This document shows, piece after piece, positions 1-7,902 of a DNA stretch of 57,676 nucleotides; the stretch's first letter is position 1, and each line of letters starts with the position of its first letter. Both the position numbers and the translations under genes were made by a program. The DNA lies in the NCBI GenBank assembly GCA_964612675.1, contig CAZTDD010000028.1:1-57676 (forward strand). Direction: 5' to 3'. The stretch comes from CAZTDD01 sp964612675. GTDB lineage: Bacteria; Hinthialibacterota; Hinthialibacteria; Hinthialibacterales; JAKPRU01. Below the pieces are notes generated by a model. The model saw only the letters and a list, made by a program, of their open reading frames with translations. It ran no database searches and was not told the DNA's origin.

Positions 1-330
1 ATTCAGAGGGGGTTGACACCTCACTTCCCGCATCCCGACGACTTTTTGCGACGCCGTCAGCGTTGGGGATGGGAGAATCGACAGGGGTAATTCGTGCGGC
101 GGATCTGGAGCGGACCACCGATGAGGGAGTTTCCGGCCTCTCAATCCGGCTTCTCGATGGGTGATTTCGTCCTTGTTTGCGATGCCGGGTGGTCGCATAT
201 CCGGCCGTTTTTCGTGGGATTCTGTTCGAATTTCGGACACTATCCTCCTCGTTTCGCAACCGATTTCGACCATGCAATAGCGTGGGTGATCCGTGGAATG
301 GGGTGAAATCCTTTTGTATCGTTTACCATT
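1..330. other. Leader region before the hydrogenase operon
   Basis: I see no convincing gene here. The first 60 bases carry a fragment related to the repeat block at 49270-49490: a stretch ending in GGGGGTTGA and the string CTTTTTGCGAC followed by CCGTCA, which recurs near 49386. No clear -35/-10 pair or sigma-54 site stands out upstream of the first operon gene, so the operon promoter is unassigned. Confidence 0.4.
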
Positions 331-699
331 ATGGACTTAGAAGAGATAATAGAGCGGCTAAAAGCCGAACCCCTTGTTCCTCCACCCCCCGGAAAGCTAC
401 GACCGGTTCGCGATGTGTGCGCGGCGGATCTCCTTTCGGATATTCTCGCCACGCCGAAACGAGAATTTGTGATTCTGACGGGCCTGGTTACTCCCCAAGT
501 GATCCGTGTGGCGGAGGCCACGGACGCGATCGGAGTTGTCATTGTTCGAGACAAGACCCCGCCTGAGGCCACCCTGGAAGCGGCTCGGCGAGCGGAGATC
601 CCGGTTTGGCGCTGCCCGCTGCAGTTGTTTGAATCGTGTGTCGCGTTAGCGCCGTTGGTCTATGACCGCTCGTCCCAACAAACAAAGAGGGACGCTTAG
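331..699 (+). CDS. DRTGG-domain protein, first gene of hydrogenase operon
   Basis: A 122-residue soluble protein with the signature of the DRTGG domain (named from HPr kinase-like proteins): a CAADLLSDILA motif near residues 30-40 followed by alternating beta strands and helices, with VILTGLV and AIGVVIV strands. There are no enzyme motifs, signal peptide or membrane segment. DRTGG domains are thought to bind small ligands or act as regulatory modules. The gene lies 9 bases upstream of the CBS/ATPase gene and has a paralogue two genes on (1665-2018). The same trio precedes many clostridial [FeFe] bifurcating hydrogenase genes, so a regulatory or assembly role in hydrogenase function is inferred. 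The start has no good Shine-Dalgarno sequence. Confidence 0.8.
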   Translation: MDLEEIIERLKAEPLVPPPPGKLRPVRDVCAADLLSDILATPKREFVILTGLVTPQVIRVAEATDAIGVVIVRDKTPPEATLEAARRAEIPVWRCPLQLFESCVALAPLVYDRSSQQTKRDA

Positions 700-708
700 A
701 GGGAAATC

Positions 709-1668
709 ATGCGTCCGCGCGTTGACCCCACGTCCTATGCTCCCTTTCACGAGGTCCTGTATGACCTTCGCGTTCGGGACGCGATGTCGGCCAATCTCAT
801 TGTCCTCGAACCGGCTGCGTCGATGCTGGAAGCGCAACATTTAATGCGTGACCACCGGATTTCCGGAATCCCGATTGTCGAAGGCGACGAGCTGGTAGGG
901 CTGGTCAGTATTCAAGATGTGATCGAGGCGCTCGTCGCCCAGGGTACTGCCTCGCCGGTGAGCCGCTGGATGACTCGGAGCGTGGTTCGAACGCGGGACG
1001 ACGTACCGTTGATCCAAGCCGTCAAGGAGTTGCAGCGTCGAGGGTACGGACGTCTTCCGGTGGTGGATAAGGATGACAAGCTGGTAGGGATTCTCACCAG
1101 CGGTGACGTGACTCGGGCGGTCATGCTGCGGCTGAATGAGGAGGCCAAGGCGGCCGAGCAGCGGGAAGCGGCCCTTTTGGCGAGTGCACTGAAAGCCTCG
1201 AAGGAAAAACCTGGTGTCGAGACCCTCCGTACCGAAGCCACAGCGATGGATCTCGACTCCGCCGGGATGTTCGCCAGTCTGGTCAAAAAAGCGTTAAAAG
1301 AGCGGGGCGTCGATCCCGACATCGTGAGACGAGCCGCTATCGCCGCATACGAGGTCGAGGTGAATGCAATCCTCCACAGTATGGGGGGAATCTTGGAAGC
1401 ATTTCTCGACGCGGGGGACATCACAATTCTAGCGCGCGATCGGGGGCCCGGTATTCCCAACGTCGAATTGGCGATGCAGGAGGGATATTCGACCGCCAAC
1501 GAGGTCATTCGTGCGTTGGGATTCGGCGCGGGAATGGGGCTTCCGAATATGAAACGATGTTCCGACGAATTCTCTATCGAGGCGCCGGCCTCCGGAACGA
1601 CGGTGAAAATGAAGATCTATCTTTCTACGGCCGCTACAGATGAGGGCGATGAGAACGGAGAGTCATGA
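709..1668 (+). CDS. CBS-pair protein with anti-sigma/histidine-kinase-like ATPase domain
   Basis: A 319-residue cytoplasmic protein. Residues about 20-140 form two CBS motifs (VRDAMSANLIVLEP, then VSRWMTRSVVRTRDD), which usually bind adenine nucleotides or S-adenosyl ligands. A charged helical linker follows. The C-terminal part, about 180-305, is a GHKL/HATPase_c fold of the RsbW type, with an N-box glutamate and asparagine (EVEVNAILHS), a G1 box DRGPGI and a G2 box GFGAGMGLPNMKR. This is the layout of serine-kinase/anti-sigma-like proteins found beside bifurcating hydrogenases. It probably senses energy charge and acts on a partner by phosphorylation or binding, but the target cannot be read from the sequence. 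Its stop overlaps the next start as ATGA. Confidence 0.85.
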   Translation: MRPRVDPTSYAPFHEVLYDLRVRDAMSANLIVLEPAASMLEAQHLMRDHRISGIPIVEGDELVGLVSIQDVIEALVAQGTASPVSRWMTRSVVRTRDDVPLIQAVKELQRRGYGRLPVVDKDDKLVGILTSGDVTRAVMLRLNEEAKAAEQREAALLASALKASKEKPGVETLRTEATAMDLDSAGMFASLVKKALKERGVDPDIVRRAAIAAYEVEVNAILHSMGGILEAFLDAGDITILARDRGPGIPNVELAMQEGYSTANEVIRALGFGAGMGLPNMKRCSDEFSIEAPASGTTVKMKIYLSTAATDEGDENGES

Positions 1669-2018
1669 ATACACCACGAACAGTTGAAGAAGCAGCGGTT
1701 CTCATCGAGGCGGTTCCCGTTGTCGGGCATGGCGACGGAGTGATTGAAGGCGTCTATTGTTCTGATTTGCTCTCCGATGTGTTGGCAAATGCGCAAGAGA
1801 ATAGTCTTTGGATCACTGTCCAAAATCACAGGAATATCGTCGCCGTGGCCGAGACAAGTGACATCGCGGCCATTGTTGTCGCTGGGGGGCGCCCGGTATT
1901 GGAAGATACCCGACGCCAAGCGGAGTCGTTGGACATGGCGGTCTATTCTTCCCCGCTCACGGTGTACGAAATCGCCGGCCGTTTGTATACCTCAGGTATA
2001 GGGAAGGGCGATTCATAA
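1665..2018 (+). CDS. Second DRTGG-domain protein
   Basis: A 117-residue DRTGG-domain protein and paralogue of the gene at 331-699. It shows the same YCSDLLSDVLA motif near residue 31 and the alternating IAAIVVAGG strand near residue 67. Its ATG overlaps the stop of the CBS/ATPase gene by four bases (ATGA), so the two are probably translationally coupled and made in similar amounts. There are no catalytic motifs. Two DRTGG proteins around one HATPase protein suggest a small regulatory complex tied to the hydrogenase; that role is inferred from gene order. About 50 bases separate it from hydC, the widest gap in the operon. Confidence 0.8.
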   Translation: MNTPRTVEEAAVLIEAVPVVGHGDGVIEGVYCSDLLSDVLANAQENSLWITVQNHRNIVAVAETSDIAAIVVAGGRPVLEDTRRQAESLDMAVYSSPLTVYEIAGRLYTSGIGKGDS

Positions 2019-2068
2019 ACGTACACGTATTCCAGGATAGCGACTCCCCCGAGAGAAAGGTTGCAGAG

Positions 2069-2593
2069 ATGGTTCAGCAGCATCAGCCTCCGCCGATTGA
2101 GATTCAGGAACCGAACATTTATGAGCATCCAAGCGGGGACCCGCGTTTCCAGCAGTTGGATCAGGCAATCGACCGGGAAAGCGACGATCCCGACTCGATG
2201 ATTCAGATTCTCCACGCCGCTCAGAGCATTTTCGGCTATCTGTCTGATGACGTCATTGTATTCGTCTCTCGCCGGATGCGTATTCCCACGGCGCAGATTT
2301 ATGGCGTTGTGACGTTTTATCATTTCTTCACAACGGTACCGCGCGGAAAACATACCTGCATGGTTTGTACGGGAACGGCGTGCTATGTGCGCGGCGCGGA
2401 TCGTCTGGTGGCACGTCTTTCGCAAGACTTGGGTGTCGAACCGGGGCAGACGACTCCGGACGGTTTGATCACACTGCAAACCGCGCGTTGTATCGGTGCG
2501 TGCGGTTTGGCACCGGCTGTCGTATTGGATGACGATGTTTTGGGAAACGTGAAAGTAGACAAGCTGCTTCGGCAGCTCAAGAAACTGAGCTGA
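2069..2593 (+). CDS. hydC: NAD-linked [NiFe] hydrogenase subunit HydC (NuoE-like)
   Basis: A 174-residue NuoE/24-kDa-type subunit with a thioredoxin-like [2Fe-2S] domain. The N-terminal half is the helical bundle of this family (IQILHAAQSIFGYLSDD, then IYGVVTFYHFF). The cluster cysteines are visible as C-T-G-T-A-C (C-x4-C) and C-I-G-A-C (C-x3-C) near residues 97-102 and 139-143, followed by the conserved GLAPAVVLDDDVLG. In HydABC(SL) complexes this subunit pairs with HydB and carries electrons near the flavin. An AGAAAGG-like ribosome site lies just upstream. The gene sits between the regulatory cassette and a small ATPase gene, as in HydCBA gene clusters. Confidence 0.93.
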   Translation: MVQQHQPPPIEIQEPNIYEHPSGDPRFQQLDQAIDRESDDPDSMIQILHAAQSIFGYLSDDVIVFVSRRMRIPTAQIYGVVTFYHFFTTVPRGKHTCMVCTGTACYVRGADRLVARLSQDLGVEPGQTTPDGLITLQTARCIGACGLAPAVVLDDDVLGNVKVDKLLRQLKKLS

Positions 2594-2601
2594 AGTGAAT
2601 T

Positions 2602-3189
2602 ATGTTGGAAGACCTTGCGCAGGACATTCTTGATGTGGGTATGAATTCGGCTGCGGCCCAAGCGCGGCGGCTGGTTATACGCCTGATCGAGGACATCGAA
2701 GCGGATCGTTTCACCGTTTTCATCGGCGATGACGGTAAGGGTATGAGCGCCCACATGCGCGAGTGTGTCCTTGATGGATATGCCACGACCAAGAGCGGGA
2801 AGCCGCTGGGACTGGGCATCGCGATGCTGCGCGAGGCGGCCGATCTGTGCGAAGGGAGATTCCGTCTGTTCTCACGTCCGAATCACGGAACCATTCTGTT
2901 TGTAACGATGAAGCACTCCCATATCGATCGACCGCCGCTGGGCGACATCGCGGCCAGCATCGCAGCCTTGTGCTGTGCGGAAGGGAATATGGCCGTACGT
3001 TTCGAGCATCGGCGCGGTGACTCGGCGTTTCTGTTCGATAGCGTGGAATTTCTCGGCCAAAAGAAACATTCGGAAGGTTTGACTGCAGGCGATTTCATCG
3101 AAATCGAACGAGTGGTTCAAGACGGGCTGGAGACGATGGAAGACCGTCTTGCCGAAAAGGAACTCGCATCTCTACAGACGAACTGCTGA
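2602..3189 (+). CDS. Histidine-kinase-like ATPase domain protein
   Basis: A 195-residue cytoplasmic protein whose first 110 residues form a GHKL ATPase fold: LAQDILDVGMNSAAA (N-box asparagine), GDDGKGM (G1) and TTKSGKPLGLGIAM (G2). No histidine phosphoacceptor, sensor or membrane segment is present. The C-terminal part is less conserved. This stand-alone ATPase occurs between hydC and the small ferredoxin gene in many bifurcating hydrogenase clusters, where its task is unknown; regulation or cofactor assembly are the usual suggestions. It starts 8 bases after hydC, so it is in the same transcript. Confidence 0.83.
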   Translation: MLEDLAQDILDVGMNSAAAQARRLVIRLIEDIEADRFTVFIGDDGKGMSAHMRECVLDGYATTKSGKPLGLGIAMLREAADLCEGRFRLFSRPNHGTILFVTMKHSHIDRPPLGDIAASIAALCCAEGNMAVRFEHRRGDSAFLFDSVEFLGQKKHSEGLTAGDFIEIERVVQDGLETMEDRLAEKELASLQTNC

Positions 3190-3213
3190 AGACAAGGGAG
3201 TTGGGAGAGTAAC

Positions 3214-3606
3214 ATGGACCTAGAAGACCTTAAGAAAATGCGTGACAAGGTAAAGCGTGACCTTGAAGTGCGCGGTGGAGAGCATCCATACAAAGTGACA
3301 ATCAGTATGGGGACGATTGGGATCGCTTCCGGCGCGCGGGACGTCATGAAATCCGTCATGGATGAACTTGCCAAACGCGAAATTGACGATGTGCCGGTAA
3401 CTGTGACCGGTTCTCTTGGTTTTGACGGCCAGGAAGTCGTGATGCGTGTCGAGTCCGCCGACGGCGAGCAGGTGACCTACGCCCGACTGGATCCCGAGAA
3501 AGCCAGAAAAATCGTCTCTCAGCACATCGATAAAGGCGAACGAGTCAAAGAATTCATTGTCGGGCTCGCCGGCGATGTTTTGGGAGATGAGGAGCGCGAA
3601 TCATGA
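3214..3606 (+). CDS. Thioredoxin-fold ferredoxin-like protein lacking cluster cysteines
   Basis: A 130-residue member of the small ferredoxin family encoded between the ATPase and hydB in bifurcating hydrogenase operons. The fold landmarks are intact: an N-terminal charged helix, MGTIGIASGARDV near residues 32-44, VTVTGSLGF near 63-71, and the closing LDPEKARKIVSQHI helix. In relatives I know, these places read GTCG and TGCxGxC and hold a [2Fe-2S] cluster. Here the residues are Ile, Ser and Asp, and the protein contains no cysteine at all. It therefore cannot bind a cysteine-ligated cluster and may be a structural or docking subunit. It has a good ribosome site (GGGAG), overlaps hydB by ATGA, and shows no frameshift, so it is maintained as a coding gene. 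Confidence 0.85.
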   Translation: MDLEDLKKMRDKVKRDLEVRGGEHPYKVTISMGTIGIASGARDVMKSVMDELAKREIDDVPVTVTGSLGFDGQEVVMRVESADGEQVTYARLDPEKARKIVSQHIDKGERVKEFIVGLAGDVLGDEERES

Positions 3607-5444
3607 ATTACCGTACTCACGCACTTCTGTGCGCCGGTGCCGCTTGCCTTTCTTCCGGAGCCGATCAGGTCCAAAAGTCTCTCGATGCGGCTATAAAGGA
3701 AAGCGGTCTCCAGGATGAAGTAAAAGTTGTCCGCACAGGTTGTGTGGGGTCGTGCGATCTGGCCCCGATTTTGATTATCGAACCCGATTCAGTTTTCTAC
3801 CAGAATGTGAAACCCAAGGATGCGGAAGCCATTGTCGCCGAGCATCTTCTGAAGGGACGTATTTATGAGAAGAATCTGATCCGTGACCCCGATACGAAAA
3901 ATTTGATCACGACCCACGCCGATTTCTCTTTTTTCCGAAGACAGGTGAAAATCGTCCTTGGAAATTGTGGAATTATCGACCCGGAAAATATTAGCGAATA
4001 TATCGCCCGCGACGGTTATCAGGCGTTGGGTAAAGTCCTGACTGAAATGAAACCCGAGGAGGTTATCGAGGAAATCGAAACAAGCCGCCTTCGGGGCCGT
4101 GGCGGGGCGGGATTTCCGACGGGCCGAAAATGGCGTTTTGTCCATAACGCAACCGGACCCGCGAAATACGTTGTTTGTAACGCCGATGAAGGCGACCCGG
4201 GAGCGTTCATGGACCGGAGCGTTTTGGAAGGCGATCCGCACCGGGTGCTGGAGGCGATGACCATCGCAGGATACGCGGTCGGTGCGAAAAAAGGATATTT
4301 GTACATTCGCGCCGAATATCCGCTTGCTATCCGGCGTGTCGAACTTGCCATTCGGCAGGCACGAGAGATCGGCCTTCTTGGAAAAAACGTTCTTGAGACC
4401 GGTTTTTCGTTCGACTTGGAAGTACGTGTCGGTGCGGGGGCGTTTGTGTGTGGAGAAGAGACGGCGCTCATGGCCTCGATTCGAGGACGGCGTGGAATGC
4501 CCGTGCCGCGTCCGCCGTTTCCAGCCATTAGCGGATTGTGGGAATGCCCCACATTGATCAATAACGTGGAAACGTACGCGAATATCGTCCCGATTATCAG
4601 CCGAGGCGGGGCGTGGTTTTCGAATATCGGTACCGAGAGAAGCGCGGGTACGAAGGTTTTTGCGCTCGCTGGAAAAATCAATAACACCGGACTGGTCGAG
4701 GTTCCCATGGGGATTTCTCTGCGCGAGATTATTTTCGATATCGGTGGAGGAATTCCGGGAGGAAAGAAATTCAAAGCCGCACAAACCGGCGGACCTTCCG
4801 GCGGCTGTATCCCCGAGGAATATCTCGATATCTCAATGGAGTACGACACTCTATTTGAAATCGGTTCCATGATGGGGTCCGGCGGATTGATTGTCATTGA
4901 TGAAGATAGCTGCATGGTCGATGTTGCGAAATTCTTTCTCGAGTTTTGTGTCGATGAATCATGCGGAAAATGCCCGCCATGCCGTGTCGGAACGCGCCAA
5001 ATGCATCTTGTCCTCGACAAAATCACGCTCGGGGAAGCGGATCTTGACGATATCGAGAAGTTGGAAGGCCTCTCCGAGATGATCGGAAAAATGAGTCTGT
5101 GCGGACTGGGTCAAACCGCTCCGAATCCGATTCTATCGACTCTTCGCTATTTTCGTAACGAATATGAAGCGCATATTGAGGAGAAACGGTGCCCGGCGAA
5201 GGTCTGCCGTGCGCTCGTCCTTTTTGGAATCGATGAAGAACTATGTATTGGATGTGGTTTATGCGCAAAGGTTTGCCCCGTCGACGCAATCGCGAAAGTA
5301 GAAGACAAGAAATTGTTCGCCATACGAGAAACGGCCTGTACGAGTTGCGGGGCGTGTCTCGATGTTTGTCCTGTTGGTGCAGTCACCAAGAGATCGCCCG
5401 GGATTTCTGTTGAGGAGCAGGAAATATGTCTGAATCCAGTGTAA
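3603..5444 (+). CDS. hydB: NAD-linked [NiFe] hydrogenase flavin subunit HydB (NuoF-like)
   Basis: A 613-residue fusion typical of HydB. Residues 1-90 are a thioredoxin-like [2Fe-2S] domain (CAGAAC, then CVGSC). About 130-480 is the NuoF/51-kDa core, with the FMN site GRGGAGFPTGRKW, the NADH-binding stretch NADEGDPGAFMDRSV and the ESCGKCPPCRVGTRQ [4Fe-4S] site. About 545-605 is a two-cluster ferredoxin tail (CIGCGLCAKVCP and CTSCGACLDVCP). In the electron-bifurcating family this subunit holds the flavin where NADH and ferredoxin electrons are confurcated toward H2, or the reverse. All cluster ligands are present. It overlaps hydA by 19 bases, a sign of tight translational coupling. Confidence 0.95.
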   Translation: MNYRTHALLCAGAACLSSGADQVQKSLDAAIKESGLQDEVKVVRTGCVGSCDLAPILIIEPDSVFYQNVKPKDAEAIVAEHLLKGRIYEKNLIRDPDTKNLITTHADFSFFRRQVKIVLGNCGIIDPENISEYIARDGYQALGKVLTEMKPEEVIEEIETSRLRGRGGAGFPTGRKWRFVHNATGPAKYVVCNADEGDPGAFMDRSVLEGDPHRVLEAMTIAGYAVGAKKGYLYIRAEYPLAIRRVELAIRQAREIGLLGKNVLETGFSFDLEVRVGAGAFVCGEETALMASIRGRRGMPVPRPPFPAISGLWECPTLINNVETYANIVPIISRGGAWFSNIGTERSAGTKVFALAGKINNTGLVEVPMGISLREIIFDIGGGIPGGKKFKAAQTGGPSGGCIPEEYLDISMEYDTLFEIGSMMGSGGLIVIDEDSCMVDVAKFFLEFCVDESCGKCPPCRVGTRQMHLVLDKITLGEADLDDIEKLEGLSEMIGKMSLCGLGQTAPNPILSTLRYFRNEYEAHIEEKRCPAKVCRALVLFGIDEELCIGCGLCAKVCPVDAIAKVEDKKLFAIRETACTSCGACLDVCPVGAVTKRSPGISVEEQEICLNPV

Positions 5445-7369
5445 TTCACCTGACGATTAACGGCAAACAGGTTGAAGGGCGAAAATCCCAAACGATTCTC
5501 GATGTCTGCCGCGATGCGGGGATTTTTGTTCCGACGCTTTGCTATCACCCACGGTTGTCGATTGTCGGAGCCTGCCGAATGTGCATGGTCGAGATCGAGG
5601 GGAATCAGAAACTCCAGGCGGCTTGCTCGACACCGGCACAGGACGGGATGGTAATTCATACTGACACCGAGAATTTGCGACATTACCGAAGATTGAATTT
5701 AGAGTTTTTGTTTTCCGAACGGAATCATGTCTGTCCGTTCTGCGAATCCTCGGGAGCTTGTGACCTGCAACGTCTTGGTTACGAGCATCAAATGGAGTCG
5801 ATTCGATTCGAGTATTTGACTCCCCGACTTTCGACGGATCTCTCTTCACCGTATTTCGGACTCGATCATAACCGCTGCATCCTTTGTACGCGTTGCGTGC
5901 GGGTGTGCGATGAAATCGAGGGGACGCACACGCTCGATCTAACGAATCGCGGTGGGAAAACCGTGGTCGGTGTAGATCTGCACGCGGAATTCCGCGGAAG
6001 CACATGCACGATGTGCGGCGCCTGTGTTCAGGTGTGTCCCACGGGCGCGCTTTTCGACAAGATGCCCTCCTATCGTGGACGTCCGGAACACTTGGAAAAC
6101 CATGCGGCGATATGCCCGGGGTGCGGTGTCGGTTGCGGTTTGATTGCGCAGACACGGTACGGAAAGGTAATCCGTGTCATCGGCGATGAGAGTTGCTCGC
6201 TCAATGAAGGACATGCGTGCCGAATCGGCCGGTATGAGTCGATTGTCTACGATCACAAACGTGTCGACAAACCCGCAATGGAGGGGCGTGACAACGGCCT
6301 TGATTGGGGGGGATCTCTAGCGGTTCTAAAAGAAAACCTGAAAAGCAGCGAAGGGCGTAAAACAGTTCTTGCCTTGACCAGCCGCGCTACATTGGAAGCC
6401 TGTGAAGAGGCCACAGCGTTGCTGGACGCCTTAGGCGATCATTCGGTTGCGACCCTATTGGATGTTGACCGACCGCCGAAACCGGCTCCGACGCCCGACT
6501 ACCGCTGTCTGCAGGAGGCCGATGTTATCTGGGTTGTCGATTGTGCTCCCACACGTATCGCTCCCGTTCTGGCATCCATGATTCGCCGACGTGTACGAAA
6601 GCGGCAAGTGAGACTAATCGTCTGCGGACGGCGGCGGACGGAACTCGATCGACACGCCAGCGTTGTTCTGGATCTCAAGGCGGAGGGAGTCGCCACGCTC
6701 ATTGCTGAAGGGCTTGGTGAAAAAGGCGTCTCTGTGGAAGGTTTGGATGGACGGGCGCTTTGTACTCTTCAGGAAGCTCTCGATACGAGTCTTCGGCATG
6801 TCATCGTCACCAGCGATCGTCCGGATCGTCGCGGCAGGATTTCGGTTTTCCCGAGAGATCGTATCGGGGGACTCAGCGGCGTAGATCTCAAAGTTTTTGA
6901 TATCACAGCCGGAAGAAACACGTTGGGGATCGCCTCACTGCTTGGAGACCGTTTGGTGGACCGGAATAGTCTCTATCACGAGGAGATCGGTGTCCTGATC
7001 GCCGCTGTCGGAGACATGATCGACGAGCGGGCGCTGGACTCCTTGAACACGTTGATTAAACGCGCTTCTTCCACGTTTCTATTCAGCAGTTATCGAATAT
7101 CCTGTGACAAACCGCCCTCAGTCATTCTTCCCATCGCCACGTGGTGGCAAGAAGAAGGGCATGTTGTGAATTTGGCTGGAGAGATTCAGGCGATTTCTCC
7201 CGTGGTCCCCATCCAAGGAGACGCACTCCGGCTCGAAGAGGCCATTTCTCTCATCACCGAGAGGGTGAGTCTGGACAGCGCGGCGTCTAGGGATCGACGC
7301 CGTGACTTGAAGACAGTCGAAAACCGCCTGCAGGAGCTATGGGCGGAGAGGAAGGAGACGGCTCGATGA
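5426..7369 (+). CDS. hydA: NAD-linked [NiFe] hydrogenase electron-transfer subunit HydA (NuoG-like)
   Basis: A 647-residue NuoG/HydA-type iron-sulfur subunit without an H-cluster. In order it has: an N-terminal plant-type [2Fe-2S] domain (GACRMC and a fourth Cys in AACSTPA); the His-ligated cluster HVCPFCESSGACDL near residues 100-113; two [4Fe-4S] motifs, CILCTRCVRVC (about 151) and CTMCGACVQVC (about 195); then a molybdopterin-oxidoreductase-type [4Fe-4S] motif, CPGCGVGC plus HACRIGRYE (about 230-270). A degenerate 370-residue molybdopterin-like domain follows. The three Cys-rich signatures of [FeFe] hydrogenase are absent, so catalysis must come from HydSL. The gene ends in ATGA overlapping hydS. 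Confidence 0.92.
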   Translation: MSESSVIHLTINGKQVEGRKSQTILDVCRDAGIFVPTLCYHPRLSIVGACRMCMVEIEGNQKLQAACSTPAQDGMVIHTDTENLRHYRRLNLEFLFSERNHVCPFCESSGACDLQRLGYEHQMESIRFEYLTPRLSTDLSSPYFGLDHNRCILCTRCVRVCDEIEGTHTLDLTNRGGKTVVGVDLHAEFRGSTCTMCGACVQVCPTGALFDKMPSYRGRPEHLENHAAICPGCGVGCGLIAQTRYGKVIRVIGDESCSLNEGHACRIGRYESIVYDHKRVDKPAMEGRDNGLDWGGSLAVLKENLKSSEGRKTVLALTSRATLEACEEATALLDALGDHSVATLLDVDRPPKPAPTPDYRCLQEADVIWVVDCAPTRIAPVLASMIRRRVRKRQVRLIVCGRRRTELDRHASVVLDLKAEGVATLIAEGLGEKGVSVEGLDGRALCTLQEALDTSLRHVIVTSDRPDRRGRISVFPRDRIGGLSGVDLKVFDITAGRNTLGIASLLGDRLVDRNSLYHEEIGVLIAAVGDMIDERALDSLNTLIKRASSTFLFSSYRISCDKPPSVILPIATWWQEEGHVVNLAGEIQAISPVVPIQGDALRLEEAISLITERVSLDSAASRDRRRDLKTVENRLQELWAERKETAR

Positions 7370-7902
7370 GTAAAGCGCGTGTTGCGACGATTTGGCTCGG
7401 GGGATGTTCGGGCTGTCATATGTCTTTTCTCGACATGGATGAATGGCTGATTGACCTTGCCGGCCGGATCGAGTTGACCGCGAGTCCCATATCCGATCTC
7501 AAAGAGATCCCGGAAGTGGACGTAGGGATTGTCGAGGGAACGGTGTGTAACGATGAAAATATCGAAGTCCTGAGGGATCTTCGCTCGAAAAGCAAAACGC
7601 TCGTTGCTATCGGCGATTGTGCCGCGTACGGGGGGATCTCCGCTATGCGAAATCAGTATCCGCTGGACGAGGTATATCGTCGAGCGTATATCGAGACGGA
7701 AAGCACCATGCTGGGTGATGTTCCCGGCGATGGGCTTTTGCCCGAACTGCTCGAGCAGGCGCGGCCCATTCAAGAAATTGTCAAAGTAGATGCTTACATA
7801 CCGGGCTGTCCTCCGTCGGCGGATAATATTCGTTACGCATTGACCGAACTTCTGGAGGGACGGATTCCTGTATGGACAGAGGACAGAATTCACTATGACT
7901 AA
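7366..7902 (+). CDS. hydS: [NiFe] hydrogenase small subunit HydS
   Basis: I place the start at 7366, not at the upstream in-frame ATG at 7339, because 7366 overlaps the hydA stop (ATGA) and follows a strong GGAGAGGAAGGAG ribosome site. This gives 178 residues, the size of short HoxY-type small subunits that lack a Tat signal and the distal ferredoxin-like region. The proximal [4Fe-4S] ligands are visible as C14 and C17 (GGCSGC), C85 (GDCAAYGG) and C148 (GCPPSADNI). The protein is cytoplasmic and passes electrons between the nickel site in HydL and HydA. It overlaps hydL by eight bases. Confidence 0.93.
   Translation: MSKARVATIWLGGCSGCHMSFLDMDEWLIDLAGRIELTASPISDLKEIPEVDVGIVEGTVCNDENIEVLRDLRSKSKTLVAIGDCAAYGGISAMRNQYPLDEVYRRAYIETESTMLGDVPGDGLLPELLEQARPIQEIVKVDAYIPGCPPSADNIRYALTELLEGRIPVWTEDRIHYD

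Noticed and set aside
4019..5026. 335-residue minus-strand frame inside hydB
   Set aside because: Antisense of a clearly coding GC-rich gene with all cluster motifs; no ribosome site or domain on the minus strand.
5426..7369. HydA as an [FeFe] hydrogenase
   Set aside because: None of the H-cluster signatures (TSCCPxW, MPCxxK, ECMACxGGC types) is present; the catalytic pair is HydSL.
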